Assembly: GCA_964350265.1 (NCBI GenBank)
Contig: CAYGJZ010000010.1
Span: 7,777-71,776 of the forward strand
Direction of reading: 5' to 3'
From: BQJD01 sp964350265
Lineage (GTDB): Bacteria; Pseudomonadota; Gammaproteobacteria; Arenicellales; CAJQKF01
DNA: 64,000 nucleotides
The translations under genes and the position numbers were made by a program. Of the stretch, positions 1 to 9,849 are shown piece after piece. Each line of letters opens with the position of its first letter. The first letter of the stretch is position 1. Below the pieces are notes generated by a model that ran no database searches, was not told the origin of the DNA, and saw only the letters and a list, made by a program, of their open reading frames with translations.

Positions 1-664
1 CGTCGACGTGGGCGAGGTGCCCGACCGCCTGGTCGAGGTCGGTGATGCCGCCGTTGATGACCACCACCAGGTCGGGCCGCTCCGCCTTGAGCCGGTAGAC
101 GGTGTCGTAGTGCAGCGGCGGGATCTCGCGGTTCTGCTTCGGGCTCAGGCCCTTCAGCCAGGCCTTGCGCGCATGCACGATGAAGGTATCGCAGCCGGCC
201 TCGGCAACGGTGTCGACGAACGCCCGGAAGAAGGCATGGTCGTCGTGGTGGTCGATGCCGATGCGGCACTTCACGGTCACCGGCAGACCGGTATGCCCGC
301 GCATCGCCGACACGCAGTCGGCGACCAGGGCCGGCTCGGCCATCAGGCAGGCGCCGAAGCGGCCGGACTGCACGCGGTCGCTGGGACAGCCGACATTCAG
401 GTTGACCTCGTCGAAGCCGGCCGCCTCGGCCAGCGCCGCGCAGCGCGCCAGCGCCTCGGCATCGCTGCCGCCGAGCTGGAGGGCCAGCGGATGCTCCGCC
501 GGATCGAAGCCGAGGAACCGCTGCCGATCGCCGTTGATCAGCGCGGCGGCGGTGACCATCTCGGTATACAGGACGATGTTGGGGCTGGCCAGGCGCAGGA
601 AGTAGCGCGCGTGGCGGTCGGTCCAGTCCAGCATCGGGGCAATGGAGAAGCGTCGGTCAATCAT
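1..664 (-). CDS. dusA: tRNA-dihydrouridine synthase A (partial, C-terminus beyond window edge)
   Basis: FMN-dependent reductase that converts uridine to dihydrouridine in the D-loop of tRNA (U20/U20a in E. coli DusA). About 221 N-terminal residues of a protein normally near 330 are visible; the rest lies off the left edge. Seen: the FSIAPMLDWTDRH opening, LALQLGGSD, the NVGCPSDRVQSGRFGACLM block with the catalytic Cys at about residue 93, and IVHARKAW followed by NREIPPL, all DusA-type rather than DusB/DusC. An in-frame ATG at 721 would add 19 residues; neither start has a clear ribosome site, so the start is uncertain. It follows yjbQ on the same strand. Confidence 0.93.
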   Translation of the reverse strand, partial: MIDRRFSIAPMLDWTDRHARYFLRLASPNIVLYTEMVTAAALINGDRQRFLGFDPAEHPLALQLGGSDAEALARCAALAEAAGFDEVNLNVGCPSDRVQSGRFGACLMAEPALVADCVSAMRGHTGLPVTVKCRIGIDHHDDHAFFRAFVDTVAEAGCDTFIVHARKAWLKGLSPKQNREIPPLHYDTVYRLKAERPDLVVVINGGITDLDQAVGHLAHVD

Positions 665-796
665 CGCGGCGTCGGGCGAGACGGCAGCGGCCGTGGGCTC
701 GGGGATGGGCGGGTTCGGCATGGTGTCGGTGCAGACCGCGACGGCGGTCGGCAGGGGCGGATTCTACGCCGTTGCGATGCGCCGCGCACCCCGCGC

Positions 797-1213
797 TCAG
801 TTGCCGTGCACGGTGACCACCAGCGTGCGTCGATGGGGTGCCGCGCGGTGTTCCCACAGGTAGATGCCCTGCCAGGTGCCGAGCACCAGCTTCTCGTGCT
901 CCACCGGCACGGTCAGATCGCTGTGGGTGAGTACCGTGCGCAGGTGGGCGGGCATGTCGTCCGGGCCCTCGTCGTCGTGGACGAAGCGCGCATCGCCGTC
1001 CGGCACCAGCGCGGCGAAGAAGGTCTCGAGATCGCGGCGCACCGACGGGTCGGCGTTCTCGCACAGCATCAGCGAGGCGCTGGTGTGCAGGTTGAATACG
1101 TGGCAAAGACCGGTACCGATGCCGCTGGCATGCACCAGCGCGGCGATCCGGTCGGTGACGTCGATGGTGCCGCGACCACCGGTCTCGACCACCAGTTGCT
1201 TCCTGAACCACAT
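797..1213 (-). CDS. yjbQ: YjbQ/UPF0047 family protein (secondary thiamine-phosphate synthase-like)
   Basis: A 138-aa single-domain protein of the YjbQ family, whose members are small trimeric proteins; some have weak thiamine-phosphate synthase activity and the true role is unsettled. Seen: the conserved NLHTSAS block (His43), DDEGPDDMPAH (residues 81-90) and GTWQGIYLWEHR near residue 112, which supply the family's metal and phosphate-binding residues. Length is typical. The ATG at 1213 follows a purine-rich GGGAAAGGA. It lies between dusA (same strand, about 130 bp downstream) and the divergent gshA; their start codons are 180 bp apart. Confidence 0.9.
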   Translation of the reverse strand: MWFRKQLVVETGGRGTIDVTDRIAALVHASGIGTGLCHVFNLHTSASLMLCENADPSVRRDLETFFAALVPDGDARFVHDDEGPDDMPAHLRTVLTHSDLTVPVEHEKLVLGTWQGIYLWEHRAAPHRRTLVVTVHGN

Positions 1214-1393
1214 GTCCTTTCCCTACCGTTTGCACATGACTTTTCGGCGCGAGACGCCATTGTCGCCGATCCGGCCGGCGGCTTCCAATGCCCGTCGGCG
1301 GCGTCGGCAGGCTACAATCAGCGCCCCGGCGCCCGAGCGGGTCTCGTCGCGGCGTACCGGGATCCCCTGTACCGGACCATCGAGAATCATGGC

Positions 1394-2941
1394 GTGAGCG
1401 CACATTTCCAGAACAATCTTCGCGCCGTGGAGGACAGCGGCGCCGCCAGCGAACTGGCCCGCATACGACGGGGCCTGGAGAAGGAAAGCCTGCGCGTCGG
1501 CCGCGACGGCGCGCTGGCCCGCAGCCCCCACCAGGCCGCCCTCGGGTCCGCCCTCAGCCACCAGTGGATCACCACCGACTACTCCGAGTCGCTGCTGGAG
1601 TTCATCACCCCGGTGCACGAGGACATCGACGCCATGCTCGACTTCCTCACCGAGCTGCACGTGTTCACCTATGCCAACATCGGCGAGGAAGTCCTGTGGA
1701 CCAACTCGATGCCCTGCATCCTGCACGGCGACGACTCCATTCCCATCGCCGACTACGGCCGCTCCAACACCGGCTTCATGAAGCATGTCTACCGACGCGG
1801 CCTGGGCAACCGCTACGGCCGCCTGATGCAGACCATCGCCGGAATTCACTACAACTTCTCCCTCAACGACGACTTCTTCGCCCGCTGGCTGGGCGTCGAC
1901 GACGGCGCCGAGCGTTCGGCGCGCTACTTCGACCTGGTGCGCAATTTTCATCGCTACTGCTGGCTGGTGCTGTACCTGTTCGGCAGCGCCCCGGCCATCT
2001 GTCGCACCTTCGTCGAGGGTCGCGAGCACACGCTGACGCCGTTCGGCAAGGCCAGCTTCTACCTGCCCGACGGCACCACCCTGCGCATGAGCCGTCTCGG
2101 CTACCAGAACAGCGCCCAGTCCGACATCCACGTGTGCACCAACTCGCTGGACGAGTACGTGCGCACGCTGCGCGCCGCCACCGAGCAGAGCTACCCGCCC
2201 TACGAGCGCATCGGCGTATCGGTGAACGGCGAGTGGCGGCAGCTCAATGCCAACGTGCTGCAGATCGAGAACGAGTTCTACACCGTGATCCGGCCCAAGC
2301 GCAGCATCCGGCCGATGGAAAAGCCCACCACCGCGCTGCGTGATCGCGGAGTCGAGTACATCGAGGTACGCAGCATCGACCTGAACCCCTTCGAACCGGT
2401 GGGCATCGATGCCGACACCATTCGCTTCATGGACGCCTTCCTGCTCTACTGCCTGCTGGAGGAAAGCCCGCCCATCGACCGCGACGAGGAACGCGAGATC
2501 GCCTGCAACCGCGACATCACCGTGACCCGGGGACGGGCCGAGGGCACCCGCGTATTCCTCGGCGACCGCGAGCAGCCGCTGCGCGCCGAGGCACGCCGCC
2601 TGCTCGGCAACATCTCCGCGGTGGCCGAACTGCTCGACCGTCATGCCGGCGGCGGCCATGTCGAGGTGGTTCAGCGCTTCGGCGAGACCGTGGAGCAGCC
2701 GGAACGGACGCCATCGGCACGCATCATCCAGTCCATGCGCGACCACCAGGAAAGCTACTTCGACTTCGCCATGCGCGTGGCCATGCAGCACGAGACCTGG
2801 TTCGAGGAAAGCGCGCTGTCCGCGGAACGGGAAAAGGCGCTGCGCGACGAGGCAGCGGCATCCCTGCAACGCACCCGGGAACTGGAAGCCGCGCAGGACG
2901 AACCCTTCGACCAGTTCCTGGCCCGCTACTTCGCCGCCTGA
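1394..2941 (+). CDS. gshA: Glutamate--cysteine ligase (GshA, proteobacterial type)
   Basis: ATP-dependent ligation of L-glutamate and L-cysteine to gamma-glutamylcysteine, the first and limiting step of glutathione synthesis; cytosolic. The 515-aa product matches the enterobacterial family from end to end: RRGLEKESLRV, LGSALSHQWITTDYSESLLEFITP, SMPCIL, YGRSNTGFMKHVYRRGLGNRYG, MQTIAGIHYNFSL, NANVLQIENEFYTVIRPKR and EYIEVRSIDLNPF. GTG at 1394 is chosen because the nearest ATG (1389) runs into a stop in its own frame and family similarity begins a few residues later. The reading frame stays open upstream to base 8, but that part is antisense to dusA and yjbQ. A TACAAT -10-like hexamer lies at 1313-1318. 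gshB is not in the window. Confidence 0.96.
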   Translation: MSAHFQNNLRAVEDSGAASELARIRRGLEKESLRVGRDGALARSPHQAALGSALSHQWITTDYSESLLEFITPVHEDIDAMLDFLTELHVFTYANIGEEVLWTNSMPCILHGDDSIPIADYGRSNTGFMKHVYRRGLGNRYGRLMQTIAGIHYNFSLNDDFFARWLGVDDGAERSARYFDLVRNFHRYCWLVLYLFGSAPAICRTFVEGREHTLTPFGKASFYLPDGTTLRMSRLGYQNSAQSDIHVCTNSLDEYVRTLRAATEQSYPPYERIGVSVNGEWRQLNANVLQIENEFYTVIRPKRSIRPMEKPTTALRDRGVEYIEVRSIDLNPFEPVGIDADTIRFMDAFLLYCLLEESPPIDRDEEREIACNRDITVTRGRAEGTRVFLGDREQPLRAEARRLLGNISAVAELLDRHAGGGHVEVVQRFGETVEQPERTPSARIIQSMRDHQESYFDFAMRVAMQHETWFEESALSAEREKALRDEAAASLQRTRELEAAQDEPFDQFLARYFAA

Positions 2942-2958
2942 AACGGCCCCCGGCGCGA

Positions 2959-3501
2959 TCAGGCGCTGCGCAGGATGAAGTCGTAGAGCTGGCGGTACTC
3001 CGCTTCCACCATGCCGTCGAGCACCGGGTCGCGGCGATGGCGGAACTCGTGCTCCACCGCCGCGATGTCGGCGTCGGCCAGTCCGCGCGCCAGCGCCGGC
3101 AGCACGGTGGCCTCGTCGCGGTCGACGTACTGTCGGCGCGCCTCGACGAAGGCGCGTCCCTCGCGCACGAAGGTCTCCCGTTCCACCAGTTGTTCCTCGC
3201 GCACCGCCTCGAGCACGGCGACGAAGTCCTGGGCACGTTGCTGCATCGCCTGCTGGTCCTGCTGGCAGGCATCGAGGGCCTCGCGTTCACCGGCCTTGCT
3301 GGACAGCTTTGCCAGCAGGCGACGTTCCAGCGCCTGGTGAAACACGTCGGCGTACCGCGTGATGTACTGCATGATGTCGAGCAGCAGCGCGGTGTTCGGC
3401 ATGCCGCCGTCTTCCACCCTGCCGATTTCCCGCTCCACCAATTCCACCAGGCGATCGACATCGCGATTCTGGTCGACGAGCATCTCGATGGGCTTGGTCA
3501 T
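2959..3501 (-). CDS. Hemerythrin HHE-like four-helix protein with degenerate ligands
   Basis: A 180-aa all-helical protein with the layout of bacterial hemerythrin-like (HHE) domains, which normally hold a di-iron site in a four-helix bundle. The helix patterns are recognisable: IEMLVDQNRDVDRLVEL, IMQYITRYADVFHQALERRLLAKL and YVDRDEATVLPALARGL. Several usual iron ligands look replaced. The first helix has QN where EH is expected, the HHxxE motif reads HQALE, and the HMxxEE motif reads QYVDRDE. Other His residues (EHEFRH) lie near the C-terminus. It may be metal-free, use another metal, or be only a distant relative. The ATG is followed by MTKPIEML. It lies 224 bp downstream of argE. Confidence 0.7.
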   Translation of the reverse strand: MTKPIEMLVDQNRDVDRLVELVEREIGRVEDGGMPNTALLLDIMQYITRYADVFHQALERRLLAKLSSKAGEREALDACQQDQQAMQQRAQDFVAVLEAVREEQLVERETFVREGRAFVEARRQYVDRDEATVLPALARGLADADIAAVEHEFRHRRDPVLDGMVEAEYRQLYDFILRSA

Positions 3502-3693
3502 GACTGTGCTCCGCGTGCAGGTGGATGTCGTGGCGGACCACGGTAGCACGGAAGCATGATCAACGAACCGTCGGCGATTGGCGACAGTGCGCGGGGCGCG
3601 GCGGCAGGGCCGTGCACCGATCGCTGGAAAACCAAGGAGATGCAGGGCATAGCTGCCGGCATGCCGCGCACCGTGACCGGACGAGCGGTGGCC

Positions 3694-3729
3694 GTGATCC
3701 GATCGGAGGCACAACCGCCGATCGATCAC
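3694..3729 (-). terminator. Hairpin overlapping the argE stop codon
   Basis: The arms GTGATCCGATCGG and CCGATCGATCAC pair with one bulged base around an 11-base loop. The structure contains the argE stop codon. No T-run follows in the direction of argE transcription, so it is a possible 3'-end stabiliser or weak terminator rather than a canonical intrinsic terminator. The remaining 190 bp up to the hemerythrin-like start shows nothing else I recognise. Confidence 0.35.
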
Positions 3730-4877
3730 CGCTGGCGTTCGATCAGCGCATTCATCATGGTGTCGGCGGCATCGAGCTGGTCGAGGGCGATGAATTCGTC
3801 GGGCTGGTGGGCCTGGTCGATGGAGCCGGGTCCACAGACCACCGTGGACAGGCCGGCGGCGTGGAACAGCCCGGCCTCGGCGGCATAGGACACCTTGCGC
3901 GTGGCGGTGATGCCGGTCAGTCGCTGCACCAGCTCCACCGCCGGGCTGTCCACCGCCACGTCGAAGCCCGGCGCGCTGGCCAGCACCTCGGTATCGATGC
4001 CGGTGTCGGCATGGCGCCGCCGCATCTCCGGCAGGATCTCGTCCCGGCAGAAGGCCTCGAAGGCATCCAGCACGCCGCGCGCGTCCGCCTCGCGCACCGC
4101 GCGAATGTCCCAGCTGAAGGTGCAGTCCCGGGAGACGATGTTGACCGCGGTGCCACCGTGGATGACACCGACGTGGACGGTGGTATACGGCGGAACGAAG
4201 CCGGTATCCTCGCGGCACTCGGCAGCCAGCGTGCTGGCCGCCTGGTCGAGGAAGGACACCAGCCGGGCCGCGGTCATCACCGCGCTGACGCCGCGATGGG
4301 TCTGGCTGGAATGGGTCTCGAAGCCGCGCACCCGGGTGCGCAGGGCGACGATGCCCTTGTGCGCGCGCACCGCGTCCATGCTGGTCGGCTCGCCGACGAT
4401 GACCGCGTCGCAGGGCGGCAGGCTCTCGCCGAGACGCTCGATCATGCGCGGCGCGCCGAGGCAGCCGACCTCCTCGTCGTAGGAAAGCGCCAGGTGGATC
4501 GGCCGCGACAGCTTCTGCATGCGCGGCAGCGCCGACAGCGCGGCGGCGATGAAGGCCTTCATGTCGCAGGTACCGCGGCCGTACAGGCGGCCGTCGGCCT
4601 GCCACGGGGCGAACGGGTCGGCCGACCACGGCTGCCCGTCCACCGGTACCACGTCGGTGTGGCCAGAAAGCACCACGCCGCCCGCCTCGTCGGGACCGAT
4701 GGTGGCCAGCAGGTTGGCCTTGCTGCCGTCGTCGTTGGCGATGCGCACACCATGCACGCCGTGGGCGGCCAGCAGTTCCTCGGCGAAATCGATCAGCGCC
4801 AGGTTGCTGTCGCGGGAAACGGTGGCCATGGAAACCAGTCGCCGGGTCATCTCGAGGGTGTCTAGGGGTTTCATCAT
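3726..4877 (-). CDS. argE: Acetylornithine deacetylase
   Basis: Di-zinc M20-family amidohydrolase that removes the acetyl group from N-acetylornithine to give ornithine in linear arginine biosynthesis. The 383-aa product has the family's metal and catalytic residues: SGHTDVVPVDG (His73, Asp75), GRGTCDMKAF (Asp105), SYDEEVGC (catalytic Glu135 and metal-binding Glu136) and VGEPTSM (Glu163). The dimerisation lid domain is in the middle (FETHSSQTHRGVSA) and the C-terminal GPGSIDQAHQPDEF carries the last His ligand. This combination separates ArgE from DapE and peptidase T. Tandem ATG codons at 4877 and 4874 follow AACAGG; the second fits the spacing better. It is divergent from uup, with 133 bp between the start codons. 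Confidence 0.93.
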   Translation of the reverse strand: MMKPLDTLEMTRRLVSMATVSRDSNLALIDFAEELLAAHGVHGVRIANDDGSKANLLATIGPDEAGGVVLSGHTDVVPVDGQPWSADPFAPWQADGRLYGRGTCDMKAFIAAALSALPRMQKLSRPIHLALSYDEEVGCLGAPRMIERLGESLPPCDAVIVGEPTSMDAVRAHKGIVALRTRVRGFETHSSQTHRGVSAVMTAARLVSFLDQAASTLAAECREDTGFVPPYTTVHVGVIHGGTAVNIVSRDCTFSWDIRAVREADARGVLDAFEAFCRDEILPEMRRRHADTGIDTEVLASAPGFDVAVDSPAVELVQRLTGITATRKVSYAAEAGLFHAAGLSTVVCGPGSIDQAHQPDEFIALDQLDAADTMMNALIERQR

Positions 4878-5010
4878 CCTGTTACTATTCGCATGCCCAA
4901 GAGGCGAGCCGCCGGTGGAGCACCGCCGGCGGCACACATACACTCTAGCAAAATCACCCACCCATGGGCGCCGCCCCCGGCAATGCGCCCGTCCTCGCCC
5001 GAATCCCGTC

Positions 5011-6780
<1,770 letters not shown>

Positions 6781-6805
6781 GCCGGGCGACGACGGCTTGC
6801 GCGCC

Positions 6806-7633
6806 TCATGCCCGGGCCGGCCAGGCGCGGATGCCACCGTCGGCAAAGCCGATGCGCAAGGTACCGTCCGCCTCCGGCCAGGCCCCCGGCCCCGGTGCAT
6901 CCTCCAGCGCGAAGGCATCGCGCACCGGCACCGCCCGATCGCCGTCGGCGACCACGAACACGCTGCCCGGCGGCGCCGCGCCGCGCAGGAAGTTCCAGGC
7001 CCGCGACACCGGCCAGCGGCAGGACAGCCGCCGGTCCGCCGCGCCCGGCCATCCCTGGCGGGTGGCACGGCTGGCATCCTGGGCCTGCCCGGCGCCTTCC
7101 GTCGTGGCCAGCCATGCCAGCAGTTCCGCCACCGCCTCGGCGGCAAGCAGCGCGTCGAGGGTGGCGCGGTCGGCGCCGGGCGGCAGGGTCACCGGCCGCT
7201 GGCCGACCAGGTCGCCGGCGTCACGCGTCCGGGCCAGGCGGTGCACGCTGACCCCGGTGGCCGTCTCCCCGGCGCGCAACTGCCAGAACAGCGGATCCGG
7301 GCCGCGGTAGCGCGGCAGCAGCGAAGGATGCAGGTTGACCCCAAGGCCCGCCAGGCCGACCAGTTCGGAGGCGAGGCGGCGCCCGTAGCAGGCAACCACC
7401 AGCAACGCCGGCCGGCGCGGGGCCAGGCGGTCACGCAGCCCGGCGTCGTCATCGTGCCAGAGCAGCCGCGGGCCGGCCCGGCGGGCCAGCGAGTCGCCGC
7501 GCATCACCGGGATGGCGCCGGGGGCCGCCAGCACCACGCTGTCCAGGCGGATGCCCGGGGCGGCGTCCAGGGCCGCCAGCGCGCTGCCCGTGAACACCGA
7601 TTCCGTGCCGAACAGCACCGTTTGAACCGTCAT
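6806..7633 (-). CDS. Formyltransferase family protein (Fmt/GART-like)
   Basis: A 275-aa protein with a formyltetrahydrofolate-dependent formyltransferase fold. The catalytic triad pattern is present: Asn100 and His102 in NLHPSLLPRYRG, and a downstream Asp in RTRDAGDLVG (about 138-141). It is shorter than methionyl-tRNA formyltransferase (about 315 aa), and its C-terminal part is only loosely like the Fmt OB-fold. The housekeeping fmt normally sits beside def and sun, which are absent here. The acceptor is therefore unknown; an amino-sugar, a nucleotide or an aminoacyl group are all possible. The ATG at 7633 follows a GGGGACAGG ribosome site. It ends 25 bp from the convergent uup stop. Confidence 0.8.
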   Translation of the reverse strand: MTVQTVLFGTESVFTGSALAALDAAPGIRLDSVVLAAPGAIPVMRGDSLARRAGPRLLWHDDDAGLRDRLAPRRPALLVVACYGRRLASELVGLAGLGVNLHPSLLPRYRGPDPLFWQLRAGETATGVSVHRLARTRDAGDLVGQRPVTLPPGADRATLDALLAAEAVAELLAWLATTEGAGQAQDASRATRQGWPGAADRRLSCRWPVSRAWNFLRGAAPPGSVFVVADGDRAVPVRDAFALEDAPGPGAWPEADGTLRIGFADGGIRAWPARA

Positions 7634-7678
7634 CGGCCTGTCCCCTGCGGGCCGCCGGCGGGGTGTCTTGCCGGGAGG

Positions 7679-7707
7679 TTTAACCCGCCGTGCAGTTGCC
7701 GTACAAT
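7679..7707 (+). promoter_or_regulatory. Candidate promoter for the 302-aa unknown gene
   Basis: TTTAAC at 7679-7684 and TACAAT at 7702-7707 are separated by 17 bp, a plausible sigma-70 arrangement with a good -10 and a partial -35. It lies in the 185-bp divergent space between the formyltransferase and the 302-aa gene and would leave a leader of roughly 100 nt. Confidence 0.4.
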
Positions 7708-7802
7708 GCGCCCGCGTTCACATCCGGGGGGACGTGCGCGCCGATTGACGGGGGCTACAAATACGACCCGATGCGCCCCACAGCGCGCGGAGGGAATCGG
7801 TG

Positions 7803-7835
7803 ATGCAACGAAACTGCCATGAATGCGAATCTTGA
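7803..7835 (+). CDS. Possible 10-codon leader peptide
   Basis: ATG at 7803, directly preceded by the best Shine-Dalgarno-like stretch in the region (GGAGGGAATCGGTG), reads MQRNCHECES and then stops. It overlaps the first 17 bases of the 302-aa gene in another frame. The main gene's own ATG (7819) has no good ribosome site. Translation of the mini-ORF could therefore deliver ribosomes to it, or the short frame may be chance. The CxxC in the peptide is noted but unexplained. Confidence 0.3.
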   Translation: MQRNCHECES

Positions 7836-8727
7836 CAGCCGGCCACGCAAGGTCGTGGATGGCCGCGAATTCATCTTGTACGACGACTACTGGATTCGCT
7901 TCTACGATCCTCCCGAGGATACCTACCGCAGCCGTCGCGACCTGATCGACGCCCTCACCCGTCGGACCTTCCACCACAGCGAGCCGGGCATCAATACCCC
8001 GGGCCATCGCCTGGAACTGGCCCGTCAGCACTACGAGGACCAGCGCGACCCGGCCAAGAAACGGGTCAATGCCGCGATGCTCGCCGGTGCCTTGTTCAAC
8101 CGTGCCACCGACGTCTTCACCAGCATCGTGGAGATGGAGGAGAAGGGAATCCGCATCAGCCGCGACAACGAGCTGTTGAAGGAGTGCGGGCGCTGTTTCC
8201 GCGAGGCACTGGAACTCGGCACCATGGTGCGCCATGTCAGCGGCGAGGAAGGGGTCGACGAGATGTGGGGAGAGCCGTTCAAGGTATTCACGCTGTCGAT
8301 CAAGGACTACTACGAAAGCCGCTACATCAAGATTGCCCAGACCATGCGCACCATCGACGAGGTCTCCGCGCGCATGGCCACGGTGTTCTCCAGCATGGAC
8401 GGCTTCCCGGGCATCGCCGAGCGCATCTGTGCCTACGCGGTGGTCGCCAAGCGCTATACCGAGATGATGAAGACCGACCCGGATTTCTTCAACATCTGGC
8501 CGGAGTACGTGGTCTGCGGCGACCGCCTGCTCGACGACGTGCCCGAGGCCGACGAATACGATCGCCGGGTGTTCGAGAACCCGACCCTGGTGCATGCCTA
8601 CAAGCTGCTGCGCGGCGGTCGCGACCTGATCGGCTACGTTTCCGGGGTGCGCGTGCCGATGCGCAAGAGCACCGCCACCTACCTGTCACACCTCGACGAC
8701 TTCGCTGCCTCGCTCGGGAATTCCTGA
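7819..8727 (+). CDS. Unknown soluble protein, 302 aa
   Basis: I do not recognise this family. The product is 302 aa, with no signal peptide or membrane segment, rich in charged and aromatic residues and predicted mostly helical. Notable stretches are FILYDDYWIRFYDPPEDTY near residue 18, a Lys/Arg-rich DQRDPAKKRVNAAM near 75, CGRCFREALELG near 118 and SIKDYYESRYIKIAQTM near 157. Two Cys in CGRC could be structural. Codon use looks like the neighbours. The ATG at 7819 is weakly supported because a better ribosome site serves a mini-ORF just upstream. Its 3' end overlaps the convergent carboxylate-amine ligase by 42 bp. No function is inferred. Confidence 0.85.
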   Translation: MNANLDSRPRKVVDGREFILYDDYWIRFYDPPEDTYRSRRDLIDALTRRTFHHSEPGINTPGHRLELARQHYEDQRDPAKKRVNAAMLAGALFNRATDVFTSIVEMEEKGIRISRDNELLKECGRCFREALELGTMVRHVSGEEGVDEMWGEPFKVFTLSIKDYYESRYIKIAQTMRTIDEVSARMATVFSSMDGFPGIAERICAYAVVAKRYTEMMKTDPDFFNIWPEYVVCGDRLLDDVPEADEYDRRVFENPTLVHAYKLLRGGRDLIGYVSGVRVPMRKSTATYLSHLDDFAASLGNS

Positions 8728-9849
8728 CAGGGTATCCTCCACCAGCAGGTCGACCACCGCCTGCATGGCCTCGGCGCGGCCGGCGCCGTTGGCCAGCGCA
8801 TTGCGATAGCACTCGACCTGGCGGTGGGCGCTGGTGCCGTGCTGGATGATGCGACGGCCGTGGGCGATCTCCTCGCGGCAGTTGAAGTACTCCGCGTCCT
8901 CGTCCACCAGGTCGAGGATTTCCTCGAACAGGTCGGCATAGGGAACGATGGCGCCGCGGCCGAAGTCGATCAGGCCCTCGTCGATGCCGTAGCGATGGGC
9001 GCGCCAGCGGTTCTCGTCCACCAGCATGCGTGCATAGCGACGCCACTTCATGTTGTTGCGGCGCAGCCGGTAGAGCATGCGCAGCCAGCAGCGGTACAGC
9101 GCCGCCACGCACAGCGCGTCCTCCAGCCGGGTGCACACGTCCGGAATGCGCATCTCCAGGGTCGGGAAGCGTTCCGACGGGCGCACGTCCCACCAGATCT
9201 TGGTGGCATCCTCGATGATGCCGGCGCCGCACAGCACGTCGACATGGCGACGGTACTCGGAATGGCTTTCGAAGTGCTCCGGCAGCCCGGTGCGCGGCAT
9301 CTCGTCCCAGATCGACACCCGGTAGGACTTCAAGCCGGTGTCGTGGCCGCACCAGAACGGCGACGAGGTGGACAGTGCCAGCAGGTGGGGCAGGATGTAG
9401 GCGCACTGCGACATCAGGTCGATGCGCAGGTCGTCGTCCTCGATGCCCACGTGCACGTGCATGCCGCTGATGGCCAGCCGGCGCACCACCTGCTGCAGGT
9501 CCTCGGCCAGGGCATCGTAGCGTTCCTTCGGCGTATGCTGCTGGCGGCCCTCGCGGGCAAAGGGATGGGTGGATGCCGCCATCAGCGCCAGGCCGTGGGA
9601 TTCCACCACGCCGGAGACGCCGCGGCGCAGGGCTCGCAGGTGTTCGCGCGCCTCGGCGATACTCTCGCAGACCGGGGTTCCGACCTCGATCTGGCACTGC
9701 AGGAACTCCGGCGACACCTGCTCGCCCAGCAGCTCCACGCACTCCTCCACCAGGTTCGGCGGCGCCTCGCGGATCAGGTTCCGCGTGCGCCGGTCCACCA
9801 CCATGTATTCCTCCTCGATACCCATGGTGAAGGCCGGTTCGCCGATCAT
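8686..9849 (-). CDS. YbdK-type carboxylate-amine ligase (glutamate-cysteine ligase family 2)
   Basis: ATP-grasp-like GCS2 ligase of the YbdK group, which shows weak glutamate-cysteine ligase activity in vitro; physiological substrates are unknown. The 387-aa product begins TMGIEEEYMVVD, the acidic metal/ATP motif of the family. It continues with GMHVHVGI, SSPFWCGHDTGLKSYR, KIWWDVRPSERFPTLEMRIPD and NRWRAHRYGIDEGLID, all conserved in the group. The start ATG lies inside the stop codon of the preceding N-formylglutamate amidohydrolase (ATGA), implying translational coupling. The pair suggests work on an N-acylated or gamma-linked amino acid. Its last 42 bp overlap the convergent 302-aa gene. 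Confidence 0.9.
   Translation of the reverse strand: MIGEPAFTMGIEEEYMVVDRRTRNLIREAPPNLVEECVELLGEQVSPEFLQCQIEVGTPVCESIAEAREHLRALRRGVSGVVESHGLALMAASTHPFAREGRQQHTPKERYDALAEDLQQVVRRLAISGMHVHVGIEDDDLRIDLMSQCAYILPHLLALSTSSPFWCGHDTGLKSYRVSIWDEMPRTGLPEHFESHSEYRRHVDVLCGAGIIEDATKIWWDVRPSERFPTLEMRIPDVCTRLEDALCVAALYRCWLRMLYRLRRNNMKWRRYARMLVDENRWRAHRYGIDEGLIDFGRGAIVPYADLFEEILDLVDEDAEYFNCREEIAHGRRIIQHGTSAHRQVECYRNALANGAGRAEAMQAVVDLLVEDTLSGIPERGSEVVEV

Noticed and set aside
8..1393. Apparent N-terminal extension fused to GshA
   Set aside because: The extra 460 codons are antisense to dusA and yjbQ. GshA similarity starts only after the GTG at 1394.
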